Origin: CAZPXF01 sp964590945 | GTDB taxonomy: Bacteria; Bacillota; Clostridia; Lachnospirales; Lachnospiraceae | Assembly (NCBI GenBank): GCA_964590945.1 | Contig: CAZPXF010000028.1 | Coordinates: 1-24,543, forward strand | Direction of reading: 5' to 3' | Length of the DNA stretch: 24,543 bases | Shown: positions 16,642 to 23,147 of the stretch, one piece after another | Layout: each line of letters opens with the position of its first letter | Position numbering within the stretch: position 1 is the first letter of the stretch | Program-made: the position numbers and the translations under genes | The notes under the pieces: model-generated | What the model was told of the DNA's origin: nothing | Seen by the model: only the letters and a program-made list of their open reading frames with translations | Databases searched by the model: none

Positions 16642-16832
16642 AAAGGGACGATAAATAAGTGCTTGAGTCTGCTAAAGCAAGTCCTATTTGAATAATAAAA
16701 TAAGATTATGCTTGAAACACACGGAAATAAATGAATAATTATGTCCGTGCATAGTTACAGAACCATTATCCTACGTTTTTTCACATTTGTCAATAAAAAC
16801 TGAAAAATAAAAATAGAAAAAATCTTCAAAAG

Positions 16833-16868
16833 CTATTGAAAAAATCAATAGACTGTGGTACAGTCTAT
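16833..16868 (+). promoter_or_regulatory. tRNA-Sec promoter covered by two overlapping inverted repeats
   Basis: The -35 TTGAAA (16836-16841) and -10 TACAGT (16859-16864) are 17 bp apart, placing the start about 13 nt before the tRNA. Dyad one is CTATTGA/TCAATAG around 5 bp (16833-16851) and covers the -35. Dyad two is ATAGACTG/CAGTCTAT around 5 bp (16848-16868) and covers the -10. Such nesting is unusual for a tRNA gene and suggests regulated transcription. Confidence 0.6.
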
Positions 16869-16884
16869 GTATGAAAGAATGCAT

Positions 16885-16982
16885 GGGGGTAGTTGGGTAA
16901 CTGGTGTGCCTCCTAGTCTTCAAAACTAGTGTGGGGCGTTAGGAGCGTCCCGGGTGGGTTCGATTCCCACATGCCTCCGCCA
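16885..16982 (+). tRNA. selC: tRNA-Sec (anticodon UCA)
   Basis: This 98-nt cloverleaf has the features of bacterial tRNA(Sec). The anticodon arm is CTAGT-CTTCAAA-ACTAG with UCA at 16920-16922. The six-bp long variable arm is GGGGCG/CGTCCC, the T arm is GTGGG-TTCGATT-CCCAC, the discriminator is G, and CCA is encoded (16980-16982). The D stem is five pairs around ACTGGTG. The acceptor stem, GGGGGTAG against ATGCCTCC, has two G-U pairs and an A/G mismatch at its base, so the exact 5' end carries some doubt. It lies between the sel operon and the prd genes, whose prdB needs it. Confidence 0.93.
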
Positions 16983-17061
16983 GGAAAAGCGGCAGTATTT
17001 TTTTATAAGCGTTCGACAAAAAATACACAATCAGTAAATGTATTGGTATTTAATATAGATG

Positions 17062-17150
17062 TCAGCAAAGCGCTGAGACAGGAATAAGTAGGCAGGAACA
17101 GATAAGATGTACGGATACAGAATCATATCGCACAGGGGTTTATGTTCCTG
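17062..17150 (+). promoter_or_regulatory. Structured leader upstream of prdC
   Basis: The 206 bp between tRNA-Sec and prdC has no gene. It holds a small hairpin TCAGC-AAAGC-GCTGA (17062-17076) and a long-range stem CAGGAACA/TGTTCCTG (17093-17150), extendable by four pairs past a bulge. I see no convincing promoter: a TATAAA at 17162-17167 is too close to the ribosome binding site. A weak hairpin and seven T residues after the tRNA (about 16977-17004) may or may not end the tRNA transcript. Confidence 0.4.
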
Positions 17151-17188
17151 ACTTTTACTTATATAAAAGAGAAAAGGAGACGGATGTT

Positions 17189-18523
17189 ATGGGAAATGTA
17201 CAATTATTACTGAGACAGCACGTTGGCGCGCCTTGTGCCCCTTGCGTTGAAGTCGGCGCAGAGGTTAAGAAGGGTACGCTTGTTGCTACGCCTACCGGAC
17301 TTGGAGCTAATATTTTCTCCAGCGTATACGGCAAGGTCGTTGAGATCAGGGAGGATCGGATCATCATCGAGCCTGCGGCTGAGCAGCCGGACGAGTTCGT
17401 TCCGATCGATGTGCCGGAGGATGCATCTAAGCTTGACATGGTGAAAGCAGCCGGAGTTGTCGGAATGGGAGGAGCCGGATTCCCTACAGGAATTAAGCTC
17501 AGCGCAGATCTGGAGGGAGGATATATCCTGATCAATGCTGCGGAGTGTGAGCCGGGTCTGGAACATAATATCAGACAGATCGAGCAGCAGGTAGAGAAGA
17601 CAATCCGCGGAGTAAAATACTGTATGGAGATCTCGAATGCAGATAAAGCTATTTTCGCGATCAAGAAAAAGAATCAGAAGGCGATCAAGACGCTTCAGAA
17701 GGCTCTGGAGAGCGAACCGGCGATCACAATGCATCTTCTTCCGGACATCTACCCGATGGGAGAAGAGAGAGCAGTTGTCAGAGAATGTCTTGGTATCGAG
17801 CTTGATACAACGCAGCTTCCTTCAGCCGCACATGCAATCGTGATCAACGTTGAGACCGTGTTACGTGTTGCCGAGGCTATTGAGGATAAAAAGCCATCTT
17901 TCAGCAAGAACATGACTGTCCGCGGTAAGATCAACGGCGGCAACGCTGCACATGTATTCATGGATGTTCCGGTTGGTGTGAGCGTGGAAGAGATGATCGA
18001 GAAAGCCGGCGGAATCGATGGAAAATATGGAGAGATCATTATGGGCGGCGCTTTCACAGGAAAGTCTACAACTCTTGACGCTCCTACAACAAAGACAACA
18101 GGCGGTATTCTCGTAACGATCGAGTTCCCGGATCTTCACGGGGCAAGCATTGGCATTCTTGTCTGTGCCTGTGGAGGAAGCGAGGCCCGTATGCGGGAGA
18201 TCGCTGAGAAGATGAATGCAAAGGTTATATCCGTATGCAGATGTAAACAGGCAATTGAAAACAAACCAGGCGCACCGCTGAAGTGCGAGAGACCGGGAAA
18301 TTGTCCTGGACAGGTTAAGAACAACATGCAGTTCAAGAAGGATAAATGTGAATATATCCTGATCGGTAACTGCTCTGACTGTTCCAATACTGTTATGGCT
18401 TCCGGCCCGAAGATGGGACTGAAAGTATTCCATCAGACAGATCACGTGATGAGATCTGTTGGACATGCACTTTACAGAACCTTGAAGGTATCGAAGAAGG
18501 TCAGCCAGGATATTGATTTCTGA
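17189..18523 (+). CDS. prdC: Proline reductase-associated electron transfer protein PrdC (RnfC-like)
   Basis: This 444-residue protein resembles the RnfC/NqrF-family soluble subunits. The N-terminal biotinyl-lipoyl-like region has VGAPCAPCVEVGAEVKKGT (Cys16, Cys19), followed by the Gly-rich VVGMGGAGFPTGIKL (about residues 90-105), where RnfC proteins bind flavin or NADH. The C-terminal third is rich in Cys (VCACGG, CRCK, CERPGNCPG, GNCSDCSN), which could hold iron-sulfur or redox centres. PrdC is thought to pass electrons, from NADH or the Rnf complex, to proline reductase. AAAAGGAG precedes the ATG. It is the first gene of the prd cluster, directly after tRNA-Sec. Some PrdC homologues are reported as selenoproteins; this one shows no internal UGA. 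Confidence 0.92.
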   Translation: MGNVQLLLRQHVGAPCAPCVEVGAEVKKGTLVATPTGLGANIFSSVYGKVVEIREDRIIIEPAAEQPDEFVPIDVPEDASKLDMVKAAGVVGMGGAGFPTGIKLSADLEGGYILINAAECEPGLEHNIRQIEQQVEKTIRGVKYCMEISNADKAIFAIKKKNQKAIKTLQKALESEPAITMHLLPDIYPMGEERAVVRECLGIELDTTQLPSAAHAIVINVETVLRVAEAIEDKKPSFSKNMTVRGKINGGNAAHVFMDVPVGVSVEEMIEKAGGIDGKYGEIIMGGAFTGKSTTLDAPTTKTTGGILVTIEFPDLHGASIGILVCACGGSEARMREIAEKMNAKVISVCRCKQAIENKPGAPLKCERPGNCPGQVKNNMQFKKDKCEYILIGNCSDCSNTVMASGPKMGLKVFHQTDHVMRSVGHALYRTLKVSKKVSQDIDF

Positions 18524-18547
18524 AAATATAATACGGTATATCCGCAG

Positions 18548-18671
18548 GATGCACCGCATCGCGTGCCTCACGGGGCAGCGCTCATGTGATATTACACCTC
18601 TGCAGCACGGTGGGAACCCCCGATTTTTCATTGTGCGGGAGAGGGTGTATATATAAACCTGGGGAAACCCA
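18548..18671 (+). promoter_or_regulatory. Multi-hairpin leader of prdA
   Basis: The 174-bp prdC-prdA gap contains four consecutive potential stems: GATGC-ACC-GCATC (18548-18560); GCG-TGCC/GGCA-CGC with a 6-nt loop (18561-18581); ACACCTCT/AGAGGgTGT enclosing GCAC/GTGC (18594-18648); and TGGG-GAAA-CCCA with a GNRA loop (18660-18671) just before AAGGAGG. No T-tract terminator is seen. The arrangement looks like a structured mRNA leader, but I match it to no known riboswitch class. Confidence 0.45.
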
Positions 18672-18697
18672 ATAATCAATACAAGGAGGTAAAAGTT

Positions 18698-20566
18698 ATG
18701 TCCATTACAGCTGAAACAGCTAAAGAACATGCTAATGACCCTGCGGTATTATGTTGTAGAGCCGAGGAAGGCGTTACAATTGAACCGGCGAATCTCGAGG
18801 ATCCAGCAATCTTTGATGATCTGGTAGATTCCGGGTTATTGAATTTGGATGGTTGCCTTACCATCTCACAGATTTTAGGAGCAAAGCTTACAAAGACTTG
18901 CGACTCCCTGACACCAATCACATTGGATGTTATTGATAAGGCAAATGAAGTTGCAGGACAGGCACCGGAAGCGCCGGTTGAGGAACCAGCGGTTGAGCCG
19001 GTTGAGGCTCCGGCAGCTCCGGCAACGACAGCTATCCCGGCAGCAGGCGGAATGCTTAAGATTCACATCGGAGAAGGAAAGGATATTGACCTTCAGATTC
19101 CGGTCGGAGCGCTTGCGGCAGGAGAGACAGCAGCAGAGGCCGTTCCGGCGGCGGCAGGAGAAGCAGCAGCTCCGGCAGCTCCGGCAGCAGAAGCAGAGCA
19201 GGAGCCAAAGCTTATCAGAAGTCTTACAAGAAAGCATTTCCAGATCACAGATGTTAAGAGAGGACCTGAGACAAAGATCGAAGGGACCACCATTTACATC
19301 CGTGAAGGAATCGAGCAGGAGTGTATTGATTCCCAGAAGCTTGTGTATGATCTGAAGATCGACATTATTAAACCAGAAGATTATCACACCTATTCAGAGA
19401 CGATCATGGATGTTCAGCCGATCGCTACAAAAGAAGGCGAGGATGAGATCGGCAGCGGCGTTACAAGAGTACTTGACGGCGTTGTAATGATGGTAACAGG
19501 TACCGATGCTAACGGCGTTCAGATCGGTGAGTTCGGTTCTTCCGAAGGTTACCTTGATGAGAATATCATGTGGGGACGTCCGGGCTGCCCGGAGAAGGGT
19601 GAGATCTTCATTAAGACACAGGTAACTGTAAAAGAGAAGACAAATATGGAGAGACCTGGTCCGCTGGCTGCTCATACGGCAACAGACATTATCACCCAGG
19701 AAATCCGTAAAGCCCTGAAAGAACTTGACGAATCGCTTGTGGTTGACACAGAGACGTTCAATCAGTACAGAAGACCTGGCAAGAAGAAAGTTGTTATCGT
19801 AAAAGAGATCATGGGACAGGGCGCGATGCATGATAATCTGATCCTTCCGGTAGAGCCTGTTGGCGTACTTGGAGCAAGACCTAACGTAGATCTTGGCAAT
19901 GTTCCGATCGCAGTATCTCCGCTTGAGGTACTTGATGGTTGTATTCATGCTCTTACCTGTATCGGACCTGCATCGAAAGAAATGTCCAGACATTACTGGA
20001 GAGAGCCGCTCGTACTCGAGTGTCTGCATGACGAAGAGATCGATTTCTGCGGAGTTGTTTTCGTAGGTTCTCCTCAGATCAATGCTGAGAAGTTCTATGT
20101 ATCGAAGCGTGTCGGTCAGATGGTTGAGATGCTGGATGTTGATGGAGCTTTCGTTACAACTGAGGGCTTTGGCAATAACCATATTGATTTTGCAAGCCAT
20201 CATGAGCAGATCGGTATGAGAGGAATTCCGGTAGTTGGACTTTCCTTCTGTGCGGTACAGGGCGCTCTGGTAGTTGGCAACAAGTACATGACGACAATGG
20301 TTGATAACAACAAGTCAGAGTCCGGTATCGAGAACGAGGTACTTGGATGTAATACACTTTGTCCAGAGGAAGCTATCCGTGCTCTTCAGATGCTGAAGAA
20401 TGCTATGGGCGGCGAACCGGTTAAGAAACCTGAGAGAAAGTGGAATGCGAACGTTAAGGCTTCTAATGTAGAGGCGATTGAAAGCGCAACTGGCAGGAAG
20501 TTTGATCTGGTTAAGAACGAGCAGTCTCTGCCAATGAGTCAGAAGAGAAAAGAGAAATATGACTAA
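18698..20566 (+). CDS. prdA: D-proline reductase proprotein PrdA (pyruvoyl-forming)
   Basis: PrdA is the proprotein that self-cleaves to give the two PrdA-derived subunits of D-proline reductase, which reductively opens D-proline to 5-aminovalerate. The 622-residue sequence starts MSITAETAKEHANDPAVLCC. The expected cleavage is between Thr420 and Cys421 in HALTCIGPASKE, as described for the clostridial enzyme, where the Cys becomes the pyruvoyl group. This gives about 420- and 202-residue chains. Residues about 88-168 are two Ala/Pro/Glu-rich linkers around a short GGMLKIHIGEGKDIDLQIP module. AAGGAGG at 18683-18689 gives a strong start. The stop overlaps the next gene by 8 nt. The linkers have a repetitive GCAGC-rich base pattern unlike the rest. 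Confidence 0.95.
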   Translation: MSITAETAKEHANDPAVLCCRAEEGVTIEPANLEDPAIFDDLVDSGLLNLDGCLTISQILGAKLTKTCDSLTPITLDVIDKANEVAGQAPEAPVEEPAVEPVEAPAAPATTAIPAAGGMLKIHIGEGKDIDLQIPVGALAAGETAAEAVPAAAGEAAAPAAPAAEAEQEPKLIRSLTRKHFQITDVKRGPETKIEGTTIYIREGIEQECIDSQKLVYDLKIDIIKPEDYHTYSETIMDVQPIATKEGEDEIGSGVTRVLDGVVMMVTGTDANGVQIGEFGSSEGYLDENIMWGRPGCPEKGEIFIKTQVTVKEKTNMERPGPLAAHTATDIITQEIRKALKELDESLVVDTETFNQYRRPGKKKVVIVKEIMGQGAMHDNLILPVEPVGVLGARPNVDLGNVPIAVSPLEVLDGCIHALTCIGPASKEMSRHYWREPLVLECLHDEEIDFCGVVFVGSPQINAEKFYVSKRVGQMVEMLDVDGAFVTTEGFGNNHIDFASHHEQIGMRGIPVVGLSFCAVQGALVVGNKYMTTMVDNNKSESGIENEVLGCNTLCPEEAIRALQMLKNAMGGEPVKKPERKWNANVKASNVEAIESATGRKFDLVKNEQSLPMSQKRKEKYD

Positions 20567-20864
20567 TCAGGTAAAGGAATTACAATACGGCGACAAAATT
20601 ATCAGGATGGAAGGGGTCATCGTTGAAGTGCATGATGGCGGTATCGCAATTGACCTGAAAGGAAGATTGGGACATTTAAGAGTGCCGATGCGGATGTTTA
20701 TCTCGGACTATCCGATTAAAGTGGGTCAGGAAGTGGCATGGAACATGAGTTTCATCGAACAGCTTGGTCCGGAAGTCAATGAAAAGTATGTAAGCAGCCT
20801 GGATACGTATACCCGCCGTCAGGAGGAGATGCGTAAAATGAACCAGAACAACAAGGAGGTATAA
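20559..20864 (+). CDS. Small prd-operon protein (CBO2463/CBO2479 domain)
   Basis: This 101-residue protein lies between prdA and prdB and overlaps the prdA end by 8 nt (ATGACTAA), with its last codons carrying the prdB ribosome binding site (AAGGAGGT). That tight coupling to both enzyme genes suggests a role in the reductase complex. Residues 1-75 look like a small beta-barrel (IIRMEGVIVEVHDGGIAIDL, then GHLRVPMRM and KVGQEVAWNM). The last 25 residues are charged and helical. It fits the family of conserved small proteins in clostridial prd clusters. The function is unknown; assembly, maturation or Sec-related translation effects are guesses. No Cys is present, so it is not a redox carrier. 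Confidence 0.8.
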   Translation: MTNQVKELQYGDKIIRMEGVIVEVHDGGIAIDLKGRLGHLRVPMRMFISDYPIKVGQEVAWNMSFIEQLGPEVNEKYVSSLDTYTRRQEEMRKMNQNNKEV

Positions 20865-20866
20865 CA

Positions 20867-21592
20867 ATGAGTTTAACATTAGTTAAAGGAATGCAGTCAG
20901 AGATCTTCGTTCCTATTACTCCGCCGTCTGTATGGGCTCCTGTGACAAAAGAGCTGAAAGATATGTCCATCGCTCTTGCAACAGCAGCAGGCGTTCATAA
21001 GATCAGCCAGGAAAGATTTAATCTTGCCGGTGACTTTACATGGAGAAAGATCGAGAATACCACGCCGACTTCAGAGCTGATGGTATCTCACGGCGGATAT
21101 GATAACAGTGATGTAAATAAGGACATCAACTGTATGTTCCCTATCGACAGAATTCATGAATTAGCTGCAGAAGGATTTATCAGAGCCTGCGCTCCTGTAC
21201 ATGCAGGATTCATGGGCGGCGGCGGAAACCAGGAAAAATTCAAAGGTGAGACAGGACCGGCTATCGCTCAGATGTTTAAAGAAGAGGATGTTGACGCGGT
21301 TATCCTCACCGCTGGCTGAGGTACCTGCCACCGCTCTGCAGTATTGGTGCAGAGAGCGATTGAAGAGGCTGGAATTCCTACAATTATTATTGCAGCCCTT
21401 CCGCCGGTTGTACGTCAGACCGGCACGCCGCGTGCGGTAGCTCCGTTGGTGCCTATGGGCGCTAACGCAGGCGCTCCGAACAACGTTGAGCAGCAGACTC
21501 AGATCGTTAAAGCAACTCTTGAAGCGCTTGTTGACATCCAGACACCTGGAAAGATCGTCAACCTGCCATTCGAGTATGTAGCTAAGGTATAA
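20867..21592 (+). CDS. prdB: D-proline reductase selenoprotein subunit PrdB (Sec151)
   Basis: PrdB is the catalytic selenoprotein subunit of D-proline reductase; its Sec attacks the ring of the proline bound to the PrdA pyruvoyl group. Translation from ATG 20867 (AAGGAGG upstream) reaches TGA at 21317-21319 after 150 codons and then continues in the same frame for 90 residues to TAA at 21592. Flanking residues are VILTAGU-GTCHRSAV, a U-x-x-C redox motif typical of PrdB. The total of 241 residues equals the family length. A strong hairpin follows the UGA. Without UGA decoding, the protein would lose its active site. The downstream half includes IIIAALPPVVRQTGTPRAVAP, split here as IIIAALPPVV and RQTGTPRAVAP. 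A terminator ends the transcript after the gene. Confidence 0.96.
21331..21360 (+). promoter_or_regulatory. SECIS hairpin of prdB
   Basis: CTCTGCA (21334-21340) and TGCAGAG (21348-21354) form a perfect 7-bp stem with a GTATTGG loop. CGC/GCG can extend the base past an AG bulge. The loop begins 21 nt after the UGA and starts with GU, as expected for a SelB-recognised bacterial SECIS. Confidence 0.75.
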
Positions 21593-21615
21593 GATCTGTT
21601 TTGTAACAATAATAT

Positions 21616-21641
21616 CGGGCGGATGCTGATGCATCCGTCCG
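21616..21641 (+). terminator. Strong hairpin after prdB
   Basis: CGGGCGGATGC and GCATCCGTCCG pair around a TGAT loop (11 pairs, one G-T) 23 bp after the prdB stop. It is followed by GAATAAAAAAC rather than T residues, so it is more likely a 3'-end stabiliser than a stand-alone terminator. Confidence 0.45.
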
Positions 21642-21679
21642 GAATAAAAAACATATTTAAGGGTAAAGGGTTAACGTGC

Positions 21680-21707
21680 GGCCGGGTAGAGATATCCGGC
21701 CTTTTTT
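21680..21707 (+). terminator. Rho-independent terminator of the prdC-prdA-prdB transcript
   Basis: GGCCGG/CCGGCC plus an inner TA/TA pair around GAGA, followed directly by six T residues (21702-21707). It is the clear end of the prdB transcript and separates prdCAB from prdDE. Confidence 0.88.
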
Positions 21708-21728
21708 AAAAAAATAAAAAACGATATA

Positions 21729-21769
21729 TTGGAAAAAGGTTTCATATATTGTATACTTATAAAGAGTAT
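21729..21769 (+). promoter_or_regulatory. Promoter of prdDE with a dyad at the start site
   Basis: A -35 TTGGAA (21729-21734), a 17-bp spacer and a -10 TATACT (21752-21757) give a start near 21763 and a short leader. The dyad ATACT-N7-AGTAT (21753-21769) overlaps the -10 and start, a possible operator. prdDE thus appears to have its own transcription unit. Confidence 0.7.
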
Positions 21770-21786
21770 TATTGGAGGTGATGTGA

Positions 21787-22554
21787 ATGGCTGACCAGGT
21801 AAAAGACTTGAGAAAGCTGGTGATCAAAGCATATCATATGAATGATGTTGTATGGGGTGAGCACAACGATATTACTGTGGATGGACATATGACAGTCAGT
21901 AAAGAGATGCTCGATGAGCTTGCAGCTGAAGAAGAATATCTTGAAAAGATCGATATTCAGATTATCAGTCCCGGTGAACATGACCGGTGGACGAATACAA
22001 TTATGGATATCATTCCGATTTCCACAAAGGTGCTTGGAGTACTCGGAGAGGGTATTACACACACCATAACGGGCGTTTATGTCATGCTTACAGGCGTGGA
22101 TGTAAATGGCAAGCAGTGCCATGAATTTGGCTCGTCGGAGGGAAATCTGAAGGAACAGCTGTATCTGAATCGGGCAGGAACACCGGGGGATGATGATTAT
22201 ATTATTTCCTTTGATGTTACGCTCGCGGCAGGAATGGGACAGGAACGGCCTGGGCCTACGGCTGCGCACCGCGCCTGCGACAGATTTATTCAGACCTATC
22301 GTAACAAATTGAAAAAATTCAAGGGCGAACTCTGTACAGAACGACATGAGTATCACGATATTGTCAGACCGGGGAAGGACAGAGTGCTGATCATTAAGCA
22401 GGTCGCGGGGCAGGGCGCTATGTATGATACACATTTCTTTGCAAAGGAGCCTTCTGGAGTTGAGGGCGGACGTTCGATCATTGATATGGGTAACATGCCG
22501 ATTGTTGTAACACCAAATGAGTACAGGGACGGAATTATCCGCTCTATGCAGTGA
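21787..22554 (+). CDS. prdD: PrdD, PrdA N-terminal-domain paralogue
   Basis: This 255-residue protein is related to the N-terminal chain of PrdA. Shared blocks include EFGSSEG, ERPGP-AAH, RPGK, GQGAM-D and DMGN-PI-V-P. Its end DGIIRSMQ lines up with PrdA DGCIHALT, so the protein stops where PrdA self-cleaves. It lacks the PrdA linker region and N-terminal extension. GGAGGTGA lies 5 nt before the ATG. PrdD occurs in known prd clusters, but its function is not established; it probably pairs with PrdE. The gene has its own promoter and is followed by prdE after 13 bp. Confidence 0.9.
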   Translation: MADQVKDLRKLVIKAYHMNDVVWGEHNDITVDGHMTVSKEMLDELAAEEEYLEKIDIQIISPGEHDRWTNTIMDIIPISTKVLGVLGEGITHTITGVYVMLTGVDVNGKQCHEFGSSEGNLKEQLYLNRAGTPGDDDYIISFDVTLAAGMGQERPGPTAAHRACDRFIQTYRNKLKKFKGELCTERHEYHDIVRPGKDRVLIIKQVAGQGAMYDTHFFAKEPSGVEGGRSIIDMGNMPIVVTPNEYRDGIIRSMQ

Positions 22555-22567
22555 GGAGGCGGAAGAT

Positions 22568-23038
22568 ATGGGAATTGGACCATCGACAAAGGAAACATCA
22601 TTACATCATTTCAGGGATCCGCTTCTCGACGTTGTTTCGGAGGATACAGATCTCGATCTCATGGGAATTCTCCTTGTAGGCACACCCGATGGGAACGAGG
22701 AGAAAATGCTGGTTGGAACGAGAGCTGCGGTTGTAGCGGAAGCTATGAGAGCGGACGGCGTTATCATCTCTTCCGACGGCTGGGGCAATAGCGACGTGGA
22801 TTTTACAAATACGGTTGAACAGCTTGGCATCCGGGGGATACCGGTATCCGGACTGAATTTCAGCGGTACGGTTGCTCAGTTCGTTGTGGTAAATGATTAT
22901 CTGGATGCGATCGTAGATATTAATAAGAGTGCAGACGGAACAGAGACGAATGTGGTCGGAGAGAACAATGTGACCAGATTAGACTGTCTGAAGGCGAAAG
23001 CGCTGCTCAAGCTGAAAATGCGACGGAATAAACGGTAG
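22568..23038 (+). CDS. prdE: PrdE, PrdA C-terminal-domain paralogue without pyruvoyl Cys
   Basis: This 156-residue protein is related to the C-terminal chain of PrdA. Its start MGIGPSTKETSLHHFRDPL matches PrdA CIGPASKEMSRHYWREPL; Gly2 stands where PrdA has Cys421, the residue that becomes pyruvoyl. Later blocks GWGNSDVDFTN-EQLGIRGIPV and DYLDAIVDINKS also match. PrdE therefore should not form a pyruvoyl group. I chose ATG 22568 (GAGGAGG upstream at 22553-22559) over an earlier in-frame ATG at 22517 that lies inside prdD and lacks homology. With PrdD it likely forms a PrdA-like, non-catalytic partner complex, perhaps for assembly or racemase contact. That role is inference. A terminator follows at 23112. 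Confidence 0.9.
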   Translation: MGIGPSTKETSLHHFRDPLLDVVSEDTDLDLMGILLVGTPDGNEEKMLVGTRAAVVAEAMRADGVIISSDGWGNSDVDFTNTVEQLGIRGIPVSGLNFSGTVAQFVVVNDYLDAIVDINKSADGTETNVVGENNVTRLDCLKAKALLKLKMRRNKR

Positions 23039-23111
23039 CATAACAAACAGCCGTGCATCAGTATATCAGAAATTTATTTTCTTTGTATCGGAGATTATCA
23101 TTCAATATGAA

Positions 23112-23147
23112 ATAGAAAAAGACACGGTGTATCGTGCCTTTTTCTAT
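23112..23147. terminator. Terminator after prdE
   Basis: ATAGAAAAAG-CACG and CGTG-CTTTTTCTAT pair almost fully, with one A/C mismatch, around a 6-nt loop. The A-tract and T-tract on the two sides of the stem let it work in both directions, and it lies 74 bp after the prdE stop. Confidence 0.82.

Larger units (their letters stand above)
16563..16884. other. Intergenic region tetR / tRNA-Sec (322 bp)
   Basis: No gene of convincing length is present. The region is AT-rich and holds the tetR promoter with its operator (16604-16641), a 6-bp inverted repeat CACGGA/TCCGTG (16720-16749) of unknown role, and the tRNA-Sec promoter with two overlapping dyads (16833-16868). Confidence 0.6.

Noticed and set aside
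17162..17167. TATAAA as the prdC -10 box
   Set aside because: A start site about 7 nt downstream would fall within the ribosome binding site, leaving no usable leader.
18521..18581. The prdC stop codon UGA (18521-18523) as a Sec codon, since stems follow from 18548
   Set aside because: Readthrough would add only 22 residues without a redox motif, ending at another UGA, and the protein already ends at a natural family-like C-terminus. The stems fit better as part of the prdA leader.
22517..22567. Earlier in-frame ATG for prdE
   Set aside because: It lies within prdD, has no ribosome binding site and adds residues without PrdA homology; ATG 22568 has GAGGAGG upstream and matches PrdA directly.
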